Assembly (NCBI GenBank): GCA_031283865.1
Contig: JAITAX010000248.1
Location: forward strand, 1-7,143
Direction of reading: 5' to 3'
Source: Eubacteriales Family XIII. Incertae Sedis bacterium
Lineage (GTDB): Bacteria; Bacillota; Clostridia; Peptostreptococcales; Anaerovoracaceae
DNA: 7,143 nucleotides
In this document: positions 1 to 6,084 of the stretch, in pieces
How the letters are laid out: each line of letters begins with the position of its first letter
How positions within the stretch are numbered: position 1 is the first letter of the stretch
The notes under the pieces: generated by a model
Told to the model about the DNA's origin: nothing
Database searches by the model: none
The model's input: only the letters and a program-made list of their open reading frames with translations
Translations under genes and position numbers: made by a program

Positions 1-93
1 CTGAAAGCATTGGATTTAACCCTTTCAGACGAAGAAATACGTTTATTGGAAGAACCGTATGTGCCTCATCCGCATACCGGTGCATATGTTTGA
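1..93 (+). CDS. Aldo/keto reductase, C-terminal end only (5' truncated by window)
   Basis: The reading frame is open from the first base and ends at TGA 91-93, giving the last 30 residues of a protein. The segment reads LSDEEIRLLEEPYVPHP and then a short tail. This acidic helix followed by a [L]EEPYxPHP ending is characteristic of NAD(P)H-dependent aldo/keto reductases, cytosolic (beta/alpha)8-barrel enzymes that reduce aldehydes and ketones. The catalytic Asp-Tyr-Lys-His residues lie upstream and cannot be checked. The codons here are richer in A/T (tta, ata, aaa, gaa) than those of the genes that follow, so this gene may belong to a different transcription unit or have a different history from the catabolic cluster. 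The substrate cannot be inferred from this fragment. Confidence 0.8.
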   Translation: MKALDLTLSDEEIRLLEEPYVPHPHTGAYV

Positions 94-414
94 AACAAAA
101 GAGGGACTTGTTTTAAGTACCGTACATATAGCTGTGAGGTACGGCACGCCTATCCGCTTCTTCAAAGCCACGGCCTTGAGTCTGCGCTTGTCCTCGGCGA
201 CGAAGACATTGCCGCGAACCATTTGGTCAGCGGGATTCGCGTCTTGTACATAATCGTTCCGGTCGCCGGCGTTTGGTGCGAGCAGACTTTGCAAAAGTTA
301 AGAGTATTTTTGTTGGAAGACATTGCGAAATGTTGCCGCGTTATGGATTGTTCTTGTCCGACAGAGCCGGAAGCCGTTCCGGCTCTGTCGGGTTCTGCGG
401 AGAGAGGTGCGGGA
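94..414 (+). other. Gene-poor intergenic stretch between the aldo/keto reductase and ubiX
   Basis: About 320 bases without a convincing gene. The frame upstream of the ubiX start stays open through the whole stretch, but it has no ATG with a ribosome site at the right place and the residues do not continue the UbiX family. Residues encoded around 157-213 (HGLESALVLGDEDIAAN) faintly resemble the C-terminal anticodon-binding domain of histidyl-tRNA synthetase, which could mark a decayed remnant; this is weak. A short inverted repeat (CCGTAC 120-125, GTACGG 139-144) and a much stronger hairpin (358-391) are present. The best promoter-like pair, TTGAAA 90-95 with TTTAAG 112-117, is poor. Confidence 0.5.
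358..391 (+). repeat. Perfect 14-bp inverted repeat (hairpin) upstream of ubiX
   Basis: The arm CCGACAGAGCCGGA (358-371) is exactly complementary to TCCGGCTCTGTCGG (378-391) around a 6-base loop. No T-run follows on either strand, so it is not a canonical intrinsic terminator. It ends about 10 bases before the ubiX ribosome site. It could act as a transcript-stabilising 5' structure, a weak terminator for the upstream gene, or a dispersed palindromic repeat. Confidence 0.8.
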
Positions 415-972
415 ATGCGGATAATCGTGGGGATAAGCGGTGCCTCGGGCGCCGTATACGGGGTGAGACTCCTTGAGGCGCTGCGTGCCATGGCGGATGT
501 TGAAACGCATTTGATCGTCAGCGCTTGGGGCGAATACACGATTGCGAACGAAACGGGAAAGCGGCTCGAGGAAGTAAAGGCGCTTGCGCGGTTTTGCCAC
601 GACGAAAAAGACATGGCTGCCCGTATTTCAAGCGGTTCTGTTCTCATCGACGCCATGGCGGTGGCGCCGTGCAGCATGAAAACGCTGGCCGGCATCGCCT
701 CGGGCTTCAGCGAGAATCTCATAATGCGGGCCGCCGACGTTTGCCTGAAAGAGCGAAGAAAGCTCATACTGTTGACGCGGGAAACCCCTCTGAGCGCCAT
801 ACACCTTGAGAATATGCTGAAAGTGACGAGAGCCGGCGCCACGGTGATGCCTCCGTCTCCGGCGTTCTACACGAAACCGGCCACAATCGACGAACTGATC
901 GACCGGACCGTCGGACGCGTTTTGGATCATATGGGCTTGCCTGTCGACGATCTCAAAAGATGGGGCGGTTGA
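415..972 (+). CDS. ubiX: UbiX-family flavin prenyltransferase
   Basis: A 185-residue protein matching the UbiX/Pad1 family, whose members prenylate reduced FMN with dimethylallyl (mono)phosphate to make prenylated FMN, the cofactor of UbiD decarboxylases. The N-terminal Rossmann-like start MRIIVGISGASGAVYG (1-16) holds the FMN phosphate-binding GASG loop. Ser36 lies in SAWGEYT. PCSMKTLAGIASG (84-96) and SENLIMRAADV (98-108) are family blocks. TRETPLS (120-126) and PPSPAFYTKP (145-154), with Arg121 and Tyr151, match the conserved C-terminal active-site segments. Length is close to E. coli UbiX (189). The start at 415 is chosen because AGAGAGGTG (401-409) precedes it by 5 bases and the family begins at this Met; upstream in-frame codons carry no homology. 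The LpdD-like gene follows 5 bases after the stop. No UbiD client is visible nearby. The enzyme is expected to be cytosolic. Confidence 0.93.
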   Translation: MRIIVGISGASGAVYGVRLLEALRAMADVETHLIVSAWGEYTIANETGKRLEEVKALARFCHDEKDMAARISSGSVLIDAMAVAPCSMKTLAGIASGFSENLIMRAADVCLKERRKLILLTRETPLSAIHLENMLKVTRAGATVMPPSPAFYTKPATIDELIDRTVGRVLDHMGLPVDDLKRWGG

Positions 973-977
973 TTCGA

Positions 978-1376
978 ATGACCGAGCAAAGAAAAATGCT
1001 TCGCACCGTGAGCCTGTCCGAGGGAGAAAATCACTTTCGCATTGAAACACTGATTTTGGGCGCGGGAAACGACATTCAAATATACATCGGGGGCGGCGGA
1101 ACCCCGCATATCGGCAGCGTGGCGATCTGCCTGCCGCGCGAAAGCCGGGACGGGTCCGGGAGACCGTCCTGCACCACTTCGGTATACAATGTTTTGGGGC
1201 ATAAGGACGATGCTTTGTCCGTCTTGTTTGCGGAGGCGTTCTGCAGAAAATTCGCTTGTGCGGTTGTCGCGTCGGCCGGCGTGCACATGGACAACGCGAG
1301 ACCGGAAGACTTGAAAGAGATCTTGGCGATATCCGGACGCCTGTTGAAAAAAGCGATTGAAAAGTGGCGTGAATAG
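978..1376 (+). CDS. LpdD-like protein, putative prenylated-FMN decarboxylase accessory factor
   Basis: A 132-residue protein resembling LpdD, the small component encoded with gallate decarboxylase (LpdB/LpdC/LpdD) and now described as a prenylated-flavin chaperone-like domain. Visible family blocks are IYIGGGGTPHIGSVAI (35-50), SVYNVLGHKDD (68-78) and ASAGVHMDNA (98-107), with conserved Gly, His and Asp residues. There is no signal peptide or membrane segment. It starts 5 bases after the ubiX stop, so the two are probably co-transcribed and translationally coupled. An in-frame ATG at 960 would overlap ubiX and add six residues, but nothing resembling a ribosome site precedes it; a G-rich stretch (962-968) sits 9 bases before 978. 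Pairing with ubiX supports a role in loading or maturing prenylated FMN in a UbiD-type enzyme, which must be encoded elsewhere. The biochemical role of the family is only partly established. Confidence 0.75.
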   Translation: MTEQRKMLRTVSLSEGENHFRIETLILGAGNDIQIYIGGGGTPHIGSVAICLPRESRDGSGRPSCTTSVYNVLGHKDDALSVLFAEAFCRKFACAVVASAGVHMDNARPEDLKEILAISGRLLKKAIEKWRE

Positions 1377-1408
1377 TGCAAAAAACATTTCGCAAAACCC
1401 TGATATCC

Positions 1409-1417
1409 AAAGGAGGT
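1409..1417 (+). promoter_or_regulatory. Orphan perfect Shine-Dalgarno sequence
   Basis: AAAGGAGGT (1409-1417) is fully complementary to the 16S anti-Shine-Dalgarno but has no ATG, GTG or TTG at a workable distance downstream. Its 3' half can pair with AAACC just downstream (GGTTT aag AAACC). It may be the relic of a lost gene start, or a ribosome standby or regulatory site. Confidence 0.45.
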
Positions 1418-1536
1418 TTAAGAAACCGCAATCCGAAATATCTTCTGACGACGGATCATACGCCGCAGTTTTCTGCATAGAGGCCGGGATTCCGATTGAT
1501 ACATGTGCATTTCATATTTGAAAATCAAAGTTCAGA

Positions 1537-1696
1537 GATGGAAGCATTTTGTCCCGGGCTTTACTTTCCTGCAATGCCGCCGCCCTTGGATCCGGCTTGT
1601 TCCCCGCAGCCCGGTCACCTCGCGGCGAAGCGCTGCCGCACTGTCCTGCGCTTTGCTGCAAGATCGTTTGTCCCCGGCACAAAATTTGCTTCCATC
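1537..1696. repeat. 160-bp element bounded by imperfect 22-24 bp inverted repeats
   Basis: The left arm (1537-1558) begins GATGGAAGCA and continues TTTTGT then CCGGG. The right arm (1673-1696) is its reverse complement, with two extra bases (1685-1686) and one C/C mismatch (1553 against 1678); 21 positions pair. A further partial pairing, TCCTGCA (1567-1573) with TGCAAGA (1657-1663), continues the stem inward. The interior contains smaller stems such as GCGGC/GCCGC near 1623-1640. No clear target-site duplication flanks it and it encodes no transposase. It could be a MITE-like non-autonomous element or the closing stem of a branched leader RNA. Confidence 0.6.
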
Positions 1697-1729
1697 ACTA
1701 TTGAATCGATATATCCCCCCCCCTCCTCC

Positions 1730-1768
1730 GCCAAGGCAGAGTGCGGCTCAATCCACCCCCGCCTTGGC
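1730..1768 (+). repeat. Hairpin immediately upstream of the prpF ribosome site
   Basis: GCCAAGGC (1730-1737) pairs perfectly with GCCTTGGC (1761-1768) around a 23-base loop that contains a small GAG/CTC stem. It follows a nine-C tract (1715-1723) and ends 10 bases before the AAAGGA ribosome site of the next gene. No T-run follows, so termination is unlikely; an effect on translation or mRNA stability is more plausible. Confidence 0.55.
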
Positions 1769-1792
1769 TGTTTGCAAAAAAGGACAAACGCG

Positions 1793-2953
1793 ATGAATAC
1801 AGAGTCCGTTCCCATCAAATGCGCGATCATGCGCGGCGGTACGAGCAAGGCCGTCTTTATCATGGACAATGAGCTGCCGAAAGACCCCGTTTTGCGGGAC
1901 AGGACGATTTCGGCGATCTTCGGCAGTCCCGACATCCGCCAGATCGACGGGTTGGGCGGCGCGGACGTGCTCACGAGCAAGCTGGCGATCATCGCGCCCG
2001 CGACAATCGATGCAGCCGATGTGGATTATACTTTCGGACAGGTCGGCATCGATGCGGATTTCATCGACTACAAGGGGAATTGCGGGAATATTTCGTCCGC
2101 TGTGGGTCCTTTTGTGATCGACGCGGGGCTGGTTTTTGCGGCGGAGCCGTTTACAACGGTGCGCATCCACCTGACGAACAGCGGAAAAATCCTGACGGCG
2201 GAGGTACCCGTGTCGGGCGGCAAAGCCGCCGTCGAGGGCGCATACGGCATCGATGGGGTGCCGGGGACGGGCGCGCGAATCGGCATGGATTGGTCGGACA
2301 CCGTCGGCGCTTTCACGGGCAAGCTGCTGCCCACGGGGAACGCGACGGACGTGATTGAAACGGATGAGGGCGCCTTTGAGGTTTCCCTTGCGGACGCAGG
2401 CAATCCCCTCGTCTTTATAGCGGCCTCCTCGCTCGGCCTCGTCGGGACGGAAAGCCCCGCTGAGATCGAGGGGAACGCAAAACTCATGGCCTCGGTCGAA
2501 AAGATACGCGCAAAGGCCGCGGTGATCTTCGGTTTGGTGCAAGACCCCGCGGACGCTGCGGACAAAAGCCCCTACAACCCGTTCTTCGCGATCGTCTCTC
2601 CCCCGGCCTCCTACAGAGGCTTGAACGGCGCAGAGGTCGGCGAGACGGATGCAGACATCGTGTCACGGCTGATCTTCATGCACAGAATGCACAAGGCTTA
2701 TCCCGTTACGGGAACGGTTTGCACAGCCGCAGCCGCGATGACGCCGGGCAGCATCGTGGATCGCCTGATGCGCGCCGGCGCGCGCACGGCCTCCGTACTT
2801 CGGATCGGGCATCCGGGCGGCGTAATCGACGTCGAGAAACGCTGCCGGCCGGCCGGGGACGGGGTGATCATCGAGAAGATTGCGGTCGGTCGCACGGCGC
2901 GCAAGATCATGGAGGGCGTTGTTTACGTCAGAAAGTCCGCAATCGAAAAATAG
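1793..2953 (+). CDS. PrpF-family double-bond isomerase (methylitaconate/aconitate isomerase type)
   Basis: A 386-residue member of the PrpF family, which has a diaminopimelate-epimerase-like fold and moves protons to shift C=C bonds in unsaturated di- and tricarboxylates (2-methylaconitate isomerase PrpF, methylitaconate delta-isomerase, 4-oxalomesaconate tautomerase). Visible family motifs are MRGGTSKAVF (13-22), QIDGLGGADVLTSKLAI (50-66), YKGNCGN (93-99) and GHPGG (339-343). Lys63 and Cys97 sit where the family's proposed catalytic Lys and Cys lie. The start at 1793 is preceded by AAAGGA with an 8-base spacer and fits the usual family length; the upstream open frame is not homologous. It is the first gene of a block with an aconitase-type hydratase, a CoA-transferase and a lyase, so its substrate is probably an itaconate/mesaconate/methylitaconate-like acid rather than 2-methylaconitate (no prpC or prpD here). 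Exact substrate is unknown. The enzyme should be cytosolic and cofactor-free. Confidence 0.9.
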   Translation: MNTESVPIKCAIMRGGTSKAVFIMDNELPKDPVLRDRTISAIFGSPDIRQIDGLGGADVLTSKLAIIAPATIDAADVDYTFGQVGIDADFIDYKGNCGNISSAVGPFVIDAGLVFAAEPFTTVRIHLTNSGKILTAEVPVSGGKAAVEGAYGIDGVPGTGARIGMDWSDTVGAFTGKLLPTGNATDVIETDEGAFEVSLADAGNPLVFIAASSLGLVGTESPAEIEGNAKLMASVEKIRAKAAVIFGLVQDPADAADKSPYNPFFAIVSPPASYRGLNGAEVGETDADIVSRLIFMHRMHKAYPVTGTVCTAAAAMTPGSIVDRLMRAGARTASVLRIGHPGGVIDVEKRCRPAGDGVIIEKIAVGRTARKIMEGVVYVRKSAIEK

Positions 2954-2955
2954 CG

Positions 2956-2994
2956 CGGGACACTTGCGCGCAGCGGTCACACGCGCGCCGTCCG
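2956..2994 (+). repeat. GC-rich intercistronic hairpin between prpF-like and leuC-like genes
   Basis: Three bases after the prpF-like stop, an inner stem GCGCGC (2966-2971) with GCGCGC (2983-2988) and an outer stem CGGGAC (2956-2961) with GTCCG (2990-2994), one G bulged, form a stable hairpin. There is no T-run. It may protect the upstream message or set relative expression. Confidence 0.5.
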
Positions 2995-3034
2995 AGGTTG
3001 TCAACAATTGAAAAGGGAGGGACGAATCAAGCCT

Positions 3035-4294
3035 ATGGGCAAAACGATGTCGGAAAAGATATTGGCCCGCGCCGCCGGCAAGGATGCGGCGTCCGCCGGC
3101 GATATACTGTGGGTTGATGTTGATCGGGCGATGATGGATGACATCTTGGGCCCGAGGGTGGAGATCGCCGAGGGTTTGAAAGCGTTCGGCGATGCGGTTT
3201 GGGATGCGGACAAGGTGGTCATCATATCCGATCACTACACGCCGCCGGCGAGCGTCAAGCAGGCCGAAATCGTGAAATTCACGCGGGATTGGGCCGCCGC
3301 CCACAACATTCGCAACTATTTTGAATTTGTCGGTCCCTGCCATCAGATCATGGCCGAACGGGGTTTCGTCAGCCCGGGATCCGTCGTTCTCGGAACGGAT
3401 TCCCACACCTGCATGGGCGGCGCGCTCGGCGCGTTCGCCACGGGCGTCGGCTCCACCGAGATGCTGGGGGTTCTCGTCACGGGAAAGACGTGGCTGCGCG
3501 TGCCTGAAACGATTCGCGTCGAATGGTCGGGCGAACTCCCGGCGGGCGTTATGGCAAAGGATCTCTCGCTGAAAACCATCGGGATGATCGGCCATGCGGG
3601 CGCGACGTATAAGGCGGTGGAATACGTCGGAACCGCCATAAGCAAACTGCCCGTGGACGAGCGCATGGCAATCGCGAACATGGCGGTCGAAATGGGCGCA
3701 AAGGCCGGACTTATGGAATGCGACGCGAAGACCGAGGCCTTTCTGAACGGAAAGCTTGCCGAAACCCACAGAGCGGAAACGAGCGACGCGGACGCGGTCT
3801 ATTGTGAAAGTTTCGATTTTGACGCGGGAACGCTCGCGCCGATGATCGCCTGCCCGCACGAGGTCGACAATGTTTTCGACGTCCGCGACGTGCGGGGTAC
3901 GGATATAGACCAAGCCTATCTCGGATCGTGTACGGGCGGCAGGCTGCACGATCTGCGAATCGCGGCGAATTTGGTGAAAGGCAGGCGAAAAGCCGACGGG
4001 ATCCGGTTTCTGGTCTCCCCCGCGTCGCAGGAAATATGGGAAGCGGCTGAGAAAGAGGGCGTGCTGGGCGTCTTGGCAGAGGCGGGCGCCGTCATACTGG
4101 CACCGACCTGCGGCGTATGCGTGGGCCTGCATTCGGGACTGCTCGGCGCGGGCGAGCGCTGCATCTCTTCGAGCAACAGAAATTTTATCGGGCGCATGGG
4201 CAGCAAGGACGCGGAAATATACCTGGGTTCACCGCTGTCCGTTGCGGCGGCTGCGCTGGCCGGCAGGATAGCGGATTCGCGCGAATATTTGTAA
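3035..4294 (+). CDS. Aconitase-family hydratase, large subunit (LeuC/HacA/DmdA type)
   Basis: A 419-residue [4Fe-4S] hydro-lyase large subunit. Its length fits the short, two-subunit class (archaeal-type LeuC, homoaconitase, 2,3-dimethylmalate dehydratase DmdA) rather than the ~466-residue enterobacterial LeuC. The block GTDSHTCMGGALGAFATGVG is the family signature. Cys299 (GSCTGG), Cys359 and Cys362 (TCGVC) are the three expected cluster ligands. SDHYTPP and NRNFIGRMGS are also family blocks. The start is not certain: GGGAGGG (3015-3021) sits 13 bases before ATG 3035, a long spacer, while TTG 3008 and ATG 3047 are worse placed. It reversibly hydrates or dehydrates a dicarboxylic or tricarboxylic hydroxy acid together with the small subunit encoded next. 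With no leuA or leuB and with a CoA-transferase and lyase downstream, a catabolic substrate such as citraconate/citramalate or dimethylmaleate/dimethylmalate is more likely than isopropylmalate. The cluster is oxygen-sensitive, in keeping with an anaerobe. Confidence 0.9.
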   Translation: MGKTMSEKILARAAGKDAASAGDILWVDVDRAMMDDILGPRVEIAEGLKAFGDAVWDADKVVIISDHYTPPASVKQAEIVKFTRDWAAAHNIRNYFEFVGPCHQIMAERGFVSPGSVVLGTDSHTCMGGALGAFATGVGSTEMLGVLVTGKTWLRVPETIRVEWSGELPAGVMAKDLSLKTIGMIGHAGATYKAVEYVGTAISKLPVDERMAIANMAVEMGAKAGLMECDAKTEAFLNGKLAETHRAETSDADAVYCESFDFDAGTLAPMIACPHEVDNVFDVRDVRGTDIDQAYLGSCTGGRLHDLRIAANLVKGRRKADGIRFLVSPASQEIWEAAEKEGVLGVLAEAGAVILAPTCGVCVGLHSGLLGAGERCISSSNRNFIGRMGSKDAEIYLGSPLSVAAAALAGRIADSREYL

Positions 4295-4303
4295 AGGCGC
4301 TCT

Positions 4304-4348
4304 CCGAAAACCCTCTGTGTGCCGCCCGGCGCGCGGCGGGGGTTTCGG
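4304..4348 (+). repeat. Intercistronic hairpin between the hydratase subunit genes
   Basis: CCGAAAACCC (4304-4313) pairs with GGGTTTCGG (4340-4348) with one bulged A, and the interior holds a GCCG/CGGC stem. It fills most of the 77-bp gap between genes whose products should form one enzyme. There is no trailing T-run, so transcript stabilisation or processing is more likely than termination. Confidence 0.5.
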
Positions 4349-4371
4349 AATTTGCCTGAAGAGAGGGGATT

Positions 4372-4869
4372 ATGGAACGCATCATAAAAGGCAAAGCGTT
4401 GAAATACGGGGACAACATCAATACGGATATCATTTCGCCCCCGCAATATATGGAGCTGTCCATCGCGGATGCGGCTGTTCATGCGATGCGCGCCGTGGAC
4501 CCGGATTTTCACGTCAAGGCAAAGGATCATTCGATCTTCGTGGCCGGCGCGAATCTGGGATCCGGCTCAAGCCGGGAAACGGCGCCGCTCACTTTGAAAT
4601 ACCTCGGCACAGAGGTCGTGATTGCCCGTTTTTTCGCGAGAATTTTCTATCGCAACTGCATCAACCTCGGCATTCCGGCGATTGAATGTCCCGAAGCGGA
4701 TAAAATCTCAGAGGGCGACGCGCTTGTGATCGATCTCGAGCTGGGCGCGATAGAGAATATATCCAAGAACGAATGTTATCGGTGCGGCAAGATCCCCGCG
4801 CATATCTTCGAGCTTATCGAGGCGGGCGGACTCATCGGATACCTGCACAACAGCGTCGGCGGTCGGTAG
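4372..4869 (+). CDS. Aconitase-family hydratase, small (swivel) subunit (LeuD/HacB/DmdB type)
   Basis: A 165-residue swivelling-domain subunit that completes the active site of the large subunit encoded just upstream. GDNINTDIISP (13-23) is the family's N-terminal signature. GANLGSGSSRE (59-69) contains Ser66 and Arg68, equivalent to the catalytic Ser and substrate-binding Arg of aconitase (Ser642/Arg644). Length matches the short two-subunit class. The specificity loop, usually ending in ARYL or similar after NTDxIxP, reads PPQYM (23-27): Gln25 replaces the commonly seen Arg, hinting at a substrate other than isopropylmalate. The start is supported by AGAGG (4362-4366) with a 5-base spacer. 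The next gene begins 18 bases after the stop. Which hydroxy acid it handles cannot be read directly. Confidence 0.9.
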   Translation: MERIIKGKALKYGDNINTDIISPPQYMELSIADAAVHAMRAVDPDFHVKAKDHSIFVAGANLGSGSSRETAPLTLKYLGTEVVIARFFARIFYRNCINLGIPAIECPEADKISEGDALVIDLELGAIENISKNECYRCGKIPAHIFELIEAGGLIGYLHNSVGGR

Positions 4870-4887
4870 GCCGCAATGGAGGCAATT

Positions 4888-6084
4888 ATGATTACGAATG
4901 CACTGGAAGGTCTGCGGATCATCGATCTCACGAGGGTGCTCGCAGGCCCTTACTGCACGATGATTCTGTCGGATATGGGCGCGGAGGTCATCAAGGCGGA
5001 GGTCCCCGGCTCGGGCGACGATACGCGCGCGTTTCCGCCTTTCATCGAGGGCGAAAGCGTATATTTCAAAAATATGAATCGCAACAAAAAAGGAATCACG
5101 CTCAATCTGAAAAGCGAAAAGGGCAAGGCAATCTTCATCGATCTTATCAAACAGGCGGACGTCGTCACGGAGAATTACAGGCCGGGAACGATGGAGAAGC
5201 TCGGGCTTGGCTATGAGATTCTGAAAGAGATCAATCCGCGGCTCGTGTACGGCTGCATTTCGGGCTTCGGACATTACGGCAGGTATTCCAAACGGGCGGG
5301 TTACGATATCGTGGGACAGGCCATGAGCGGCATTATGAGCGTCACGGGTTGGCCGGACGGGCCGCCCACGAGAACGGGCGGACCGATTTCCGACGCGATG
5401 GCGGGCATTTCGCTCGCCTGCGGCATTCTGGCCGCCCTCAGATACAGGGATCTGACGGGTCTGGGGCAGAAAGTCGATATTTCACTGGTGGACACGCTCG
5501 TGTCGAGTATGCAGATCATCAATCAGATCTATTTCGCGACGGGCAGACTGCCGGAGCGGATCGGCAACCGCTATGAGTCCACCTACCCCTACGATACCTT
5601 TCCCACGAAAGACGGTGAAACCATCGTCATCGGCTGCGCCAACGATAAGGTTTGGAAAATCCTCTGCAAATTGATGGACAAAGCGGATCTCATCGAGCAT
5701 CCCAAGATGCTGACAAACAGGCTGCGCGTGGAAAATCACGCGATGATTCGTCCGATTGTGGCGGAATGGACCTTGACGAAAAACGCGCAGGACATCGTAG
5801 ACCTTCTTCTGAACAACGATTGCCCGGCCGCTTTCATCTACAGCATCAAGCAGGCGTCGGAGGACGCGCACATAGCGGGCGACAGGGGAATGTTCCCGGA
5901 GATCGAATACCCGCGGATCGGCAAGCTGCGCGTCACGGGGTCGCATTTCAAATTCAGCGAAACGGAGGTCGGACCCAAAGGGCCGTCCCCCGATTTGGGA
6001 CAGCACAACAACGAAGTATTCAAAGAACTCCTCGGTTATGACGATGGGCAAATAGACCTGCTGAAACAGGAGGGAGTCATCTGA
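4888..6084 (+). CDS. Class III (CaiB/BaiF/Frc) CoA-transferase
   Basis: A 398-residue family III CoA-transferase, which moves CoA between acyl-CoA and a free acid via an aspartyl-CoA thioester. The N-terminal block RVLAGPYCTMILSDMGAEVIK is the family signature. NYRPGTMEKLGLGYE, GYDIVGQAMSG and TGLGQKVDISLVDT are further blocks. Counting from ATG 4888, Asp169 in GGPISDAMAG aligns with the catalytic Asp169 of formyl-CoA transferase. An ATG at 4876 would add four residues, but GGAGG (4878-4882) lies 5 bases before 4888 and inside that extension, so 4888 is preferred. The stop TGA overlaps the lyase start by one base. In Chloroflexus a class III enzyme transfers CoA from succinyl-CoA to (R)-citramalate and works with an HMGL-type citramalyl-CoA lyase, which makes a citramalate-like acceptor attractive here. 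The CoA donor is unknown. Confidence 0.93.
   Translation: MITNALEGLRIIDLTRVLAGPYCTMILSDMGAEVIKAEVPGSGDDTRAFPPFIEGESVYFKNMNRNKKGITLNLKSEKGKAIFIDLIKQADVVTENYRPGTMEKLGLGYEILKEINPRLVYGCISGFGHYGRYSKRAGYDIVGQAMSGIMSVTGWPDGPPTRTGGPISDAMAGISLACGILAALRYRDLTGLGQKVDISLVDTLVSSMQIINQIYFATGRLPERIGNRYESTYPYDTFPTKDGETIVIGCANDKVWKILCKLMDKADLIEHPKMLTNRLRVENHAMIRPIVAEWTLTKNAQDIVDLLLNNDCPAAFIYSIKQASEDAHIAGDRGMFPEIEYPRIGKLRVTGSHFKFSETEVGPKGPSPDLGQHNNEVFKELLGYDDGQIDLLKQEGVI

Larger units (their letters stand above)
1377..1792 (+). other. Long leader/intergenic region before the five-gene cluster
   Basis: About 415 bases without a supported gene. The frame of the next gene is open back to 1496, but the 99 extra codons before 1793 lie outside the PrpF family and are dominated by inverted repeats and C-runs. 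In order the region holds an orphan Shine-Dalgarno (1409-1417), a 160-bp segment bounded by inverted repeats (1537-1696), a run of nine C (1715-1723), an 8-bp hairpin (1730-1768) and the prpF ribosome site AAAGGA (1779-1784). I find no convincing -35/-10 pair; the best is TTGCTT followed after 18 bases by TATATC near 1712. A long structured 5' leader on the operon mRNA is plausible. Confidence 0.5.

Noticed and set aside
90..117. Promoter TTGAAA-16-TTTAAG for ubiX
   Set aside because: The -10 element matches only 4 of 6 positions and the pair overlaps the upstream stop; too weak to call.
43..294. Minus-strand 83-residue reading frame
   Set aside because: It overlaps the aldo/keto reductase end on the opposite strand, has no ribosome site I can see, and matches no family I recognise.
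223..414. UbiX N-terminal extension from an ATG at 223
   Set aside because: UbiX proteins begin at the MRIIVGISGASG segment; the extension has no homology, and AGAGAGGTG points to ATG 415.
1369..1518. Small GTG-started reading frame of about 47 codons across the orphan Shine-Dalgarno
   Set aside because: There is no ribosome site before the GTG, it overlaps the lpdD-like stop, and it has no recognisable motif.
1496..1792. N-terminal extension of the PrpF-like protein by 99 codons
   Set aside because: The frame is open, but the residues are low-complexity and proline/cysteine-rich, overlap the inverted repeats and C9 tract, and would exceed the family length; a good ribosome site precedes ATG 1793.
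2663..4132. Long minus-strand reading frame opposite the hydratase large subunit
   Set aside because: It is rich in Arg, His and Ala, typical of an antisense shadow of a GC-rich gene, and covers a clearly conserved + strand gene.
1793..4869. Leucine biosynthesis leuCD operon
   Set aside because: No leuA or leuB is present, and the genes sit between a PrpF-type isomerase and a CoA-transferase/lyase pair, which points to catabolism instead; leuCD activity cannot be excluded by sequence alone.
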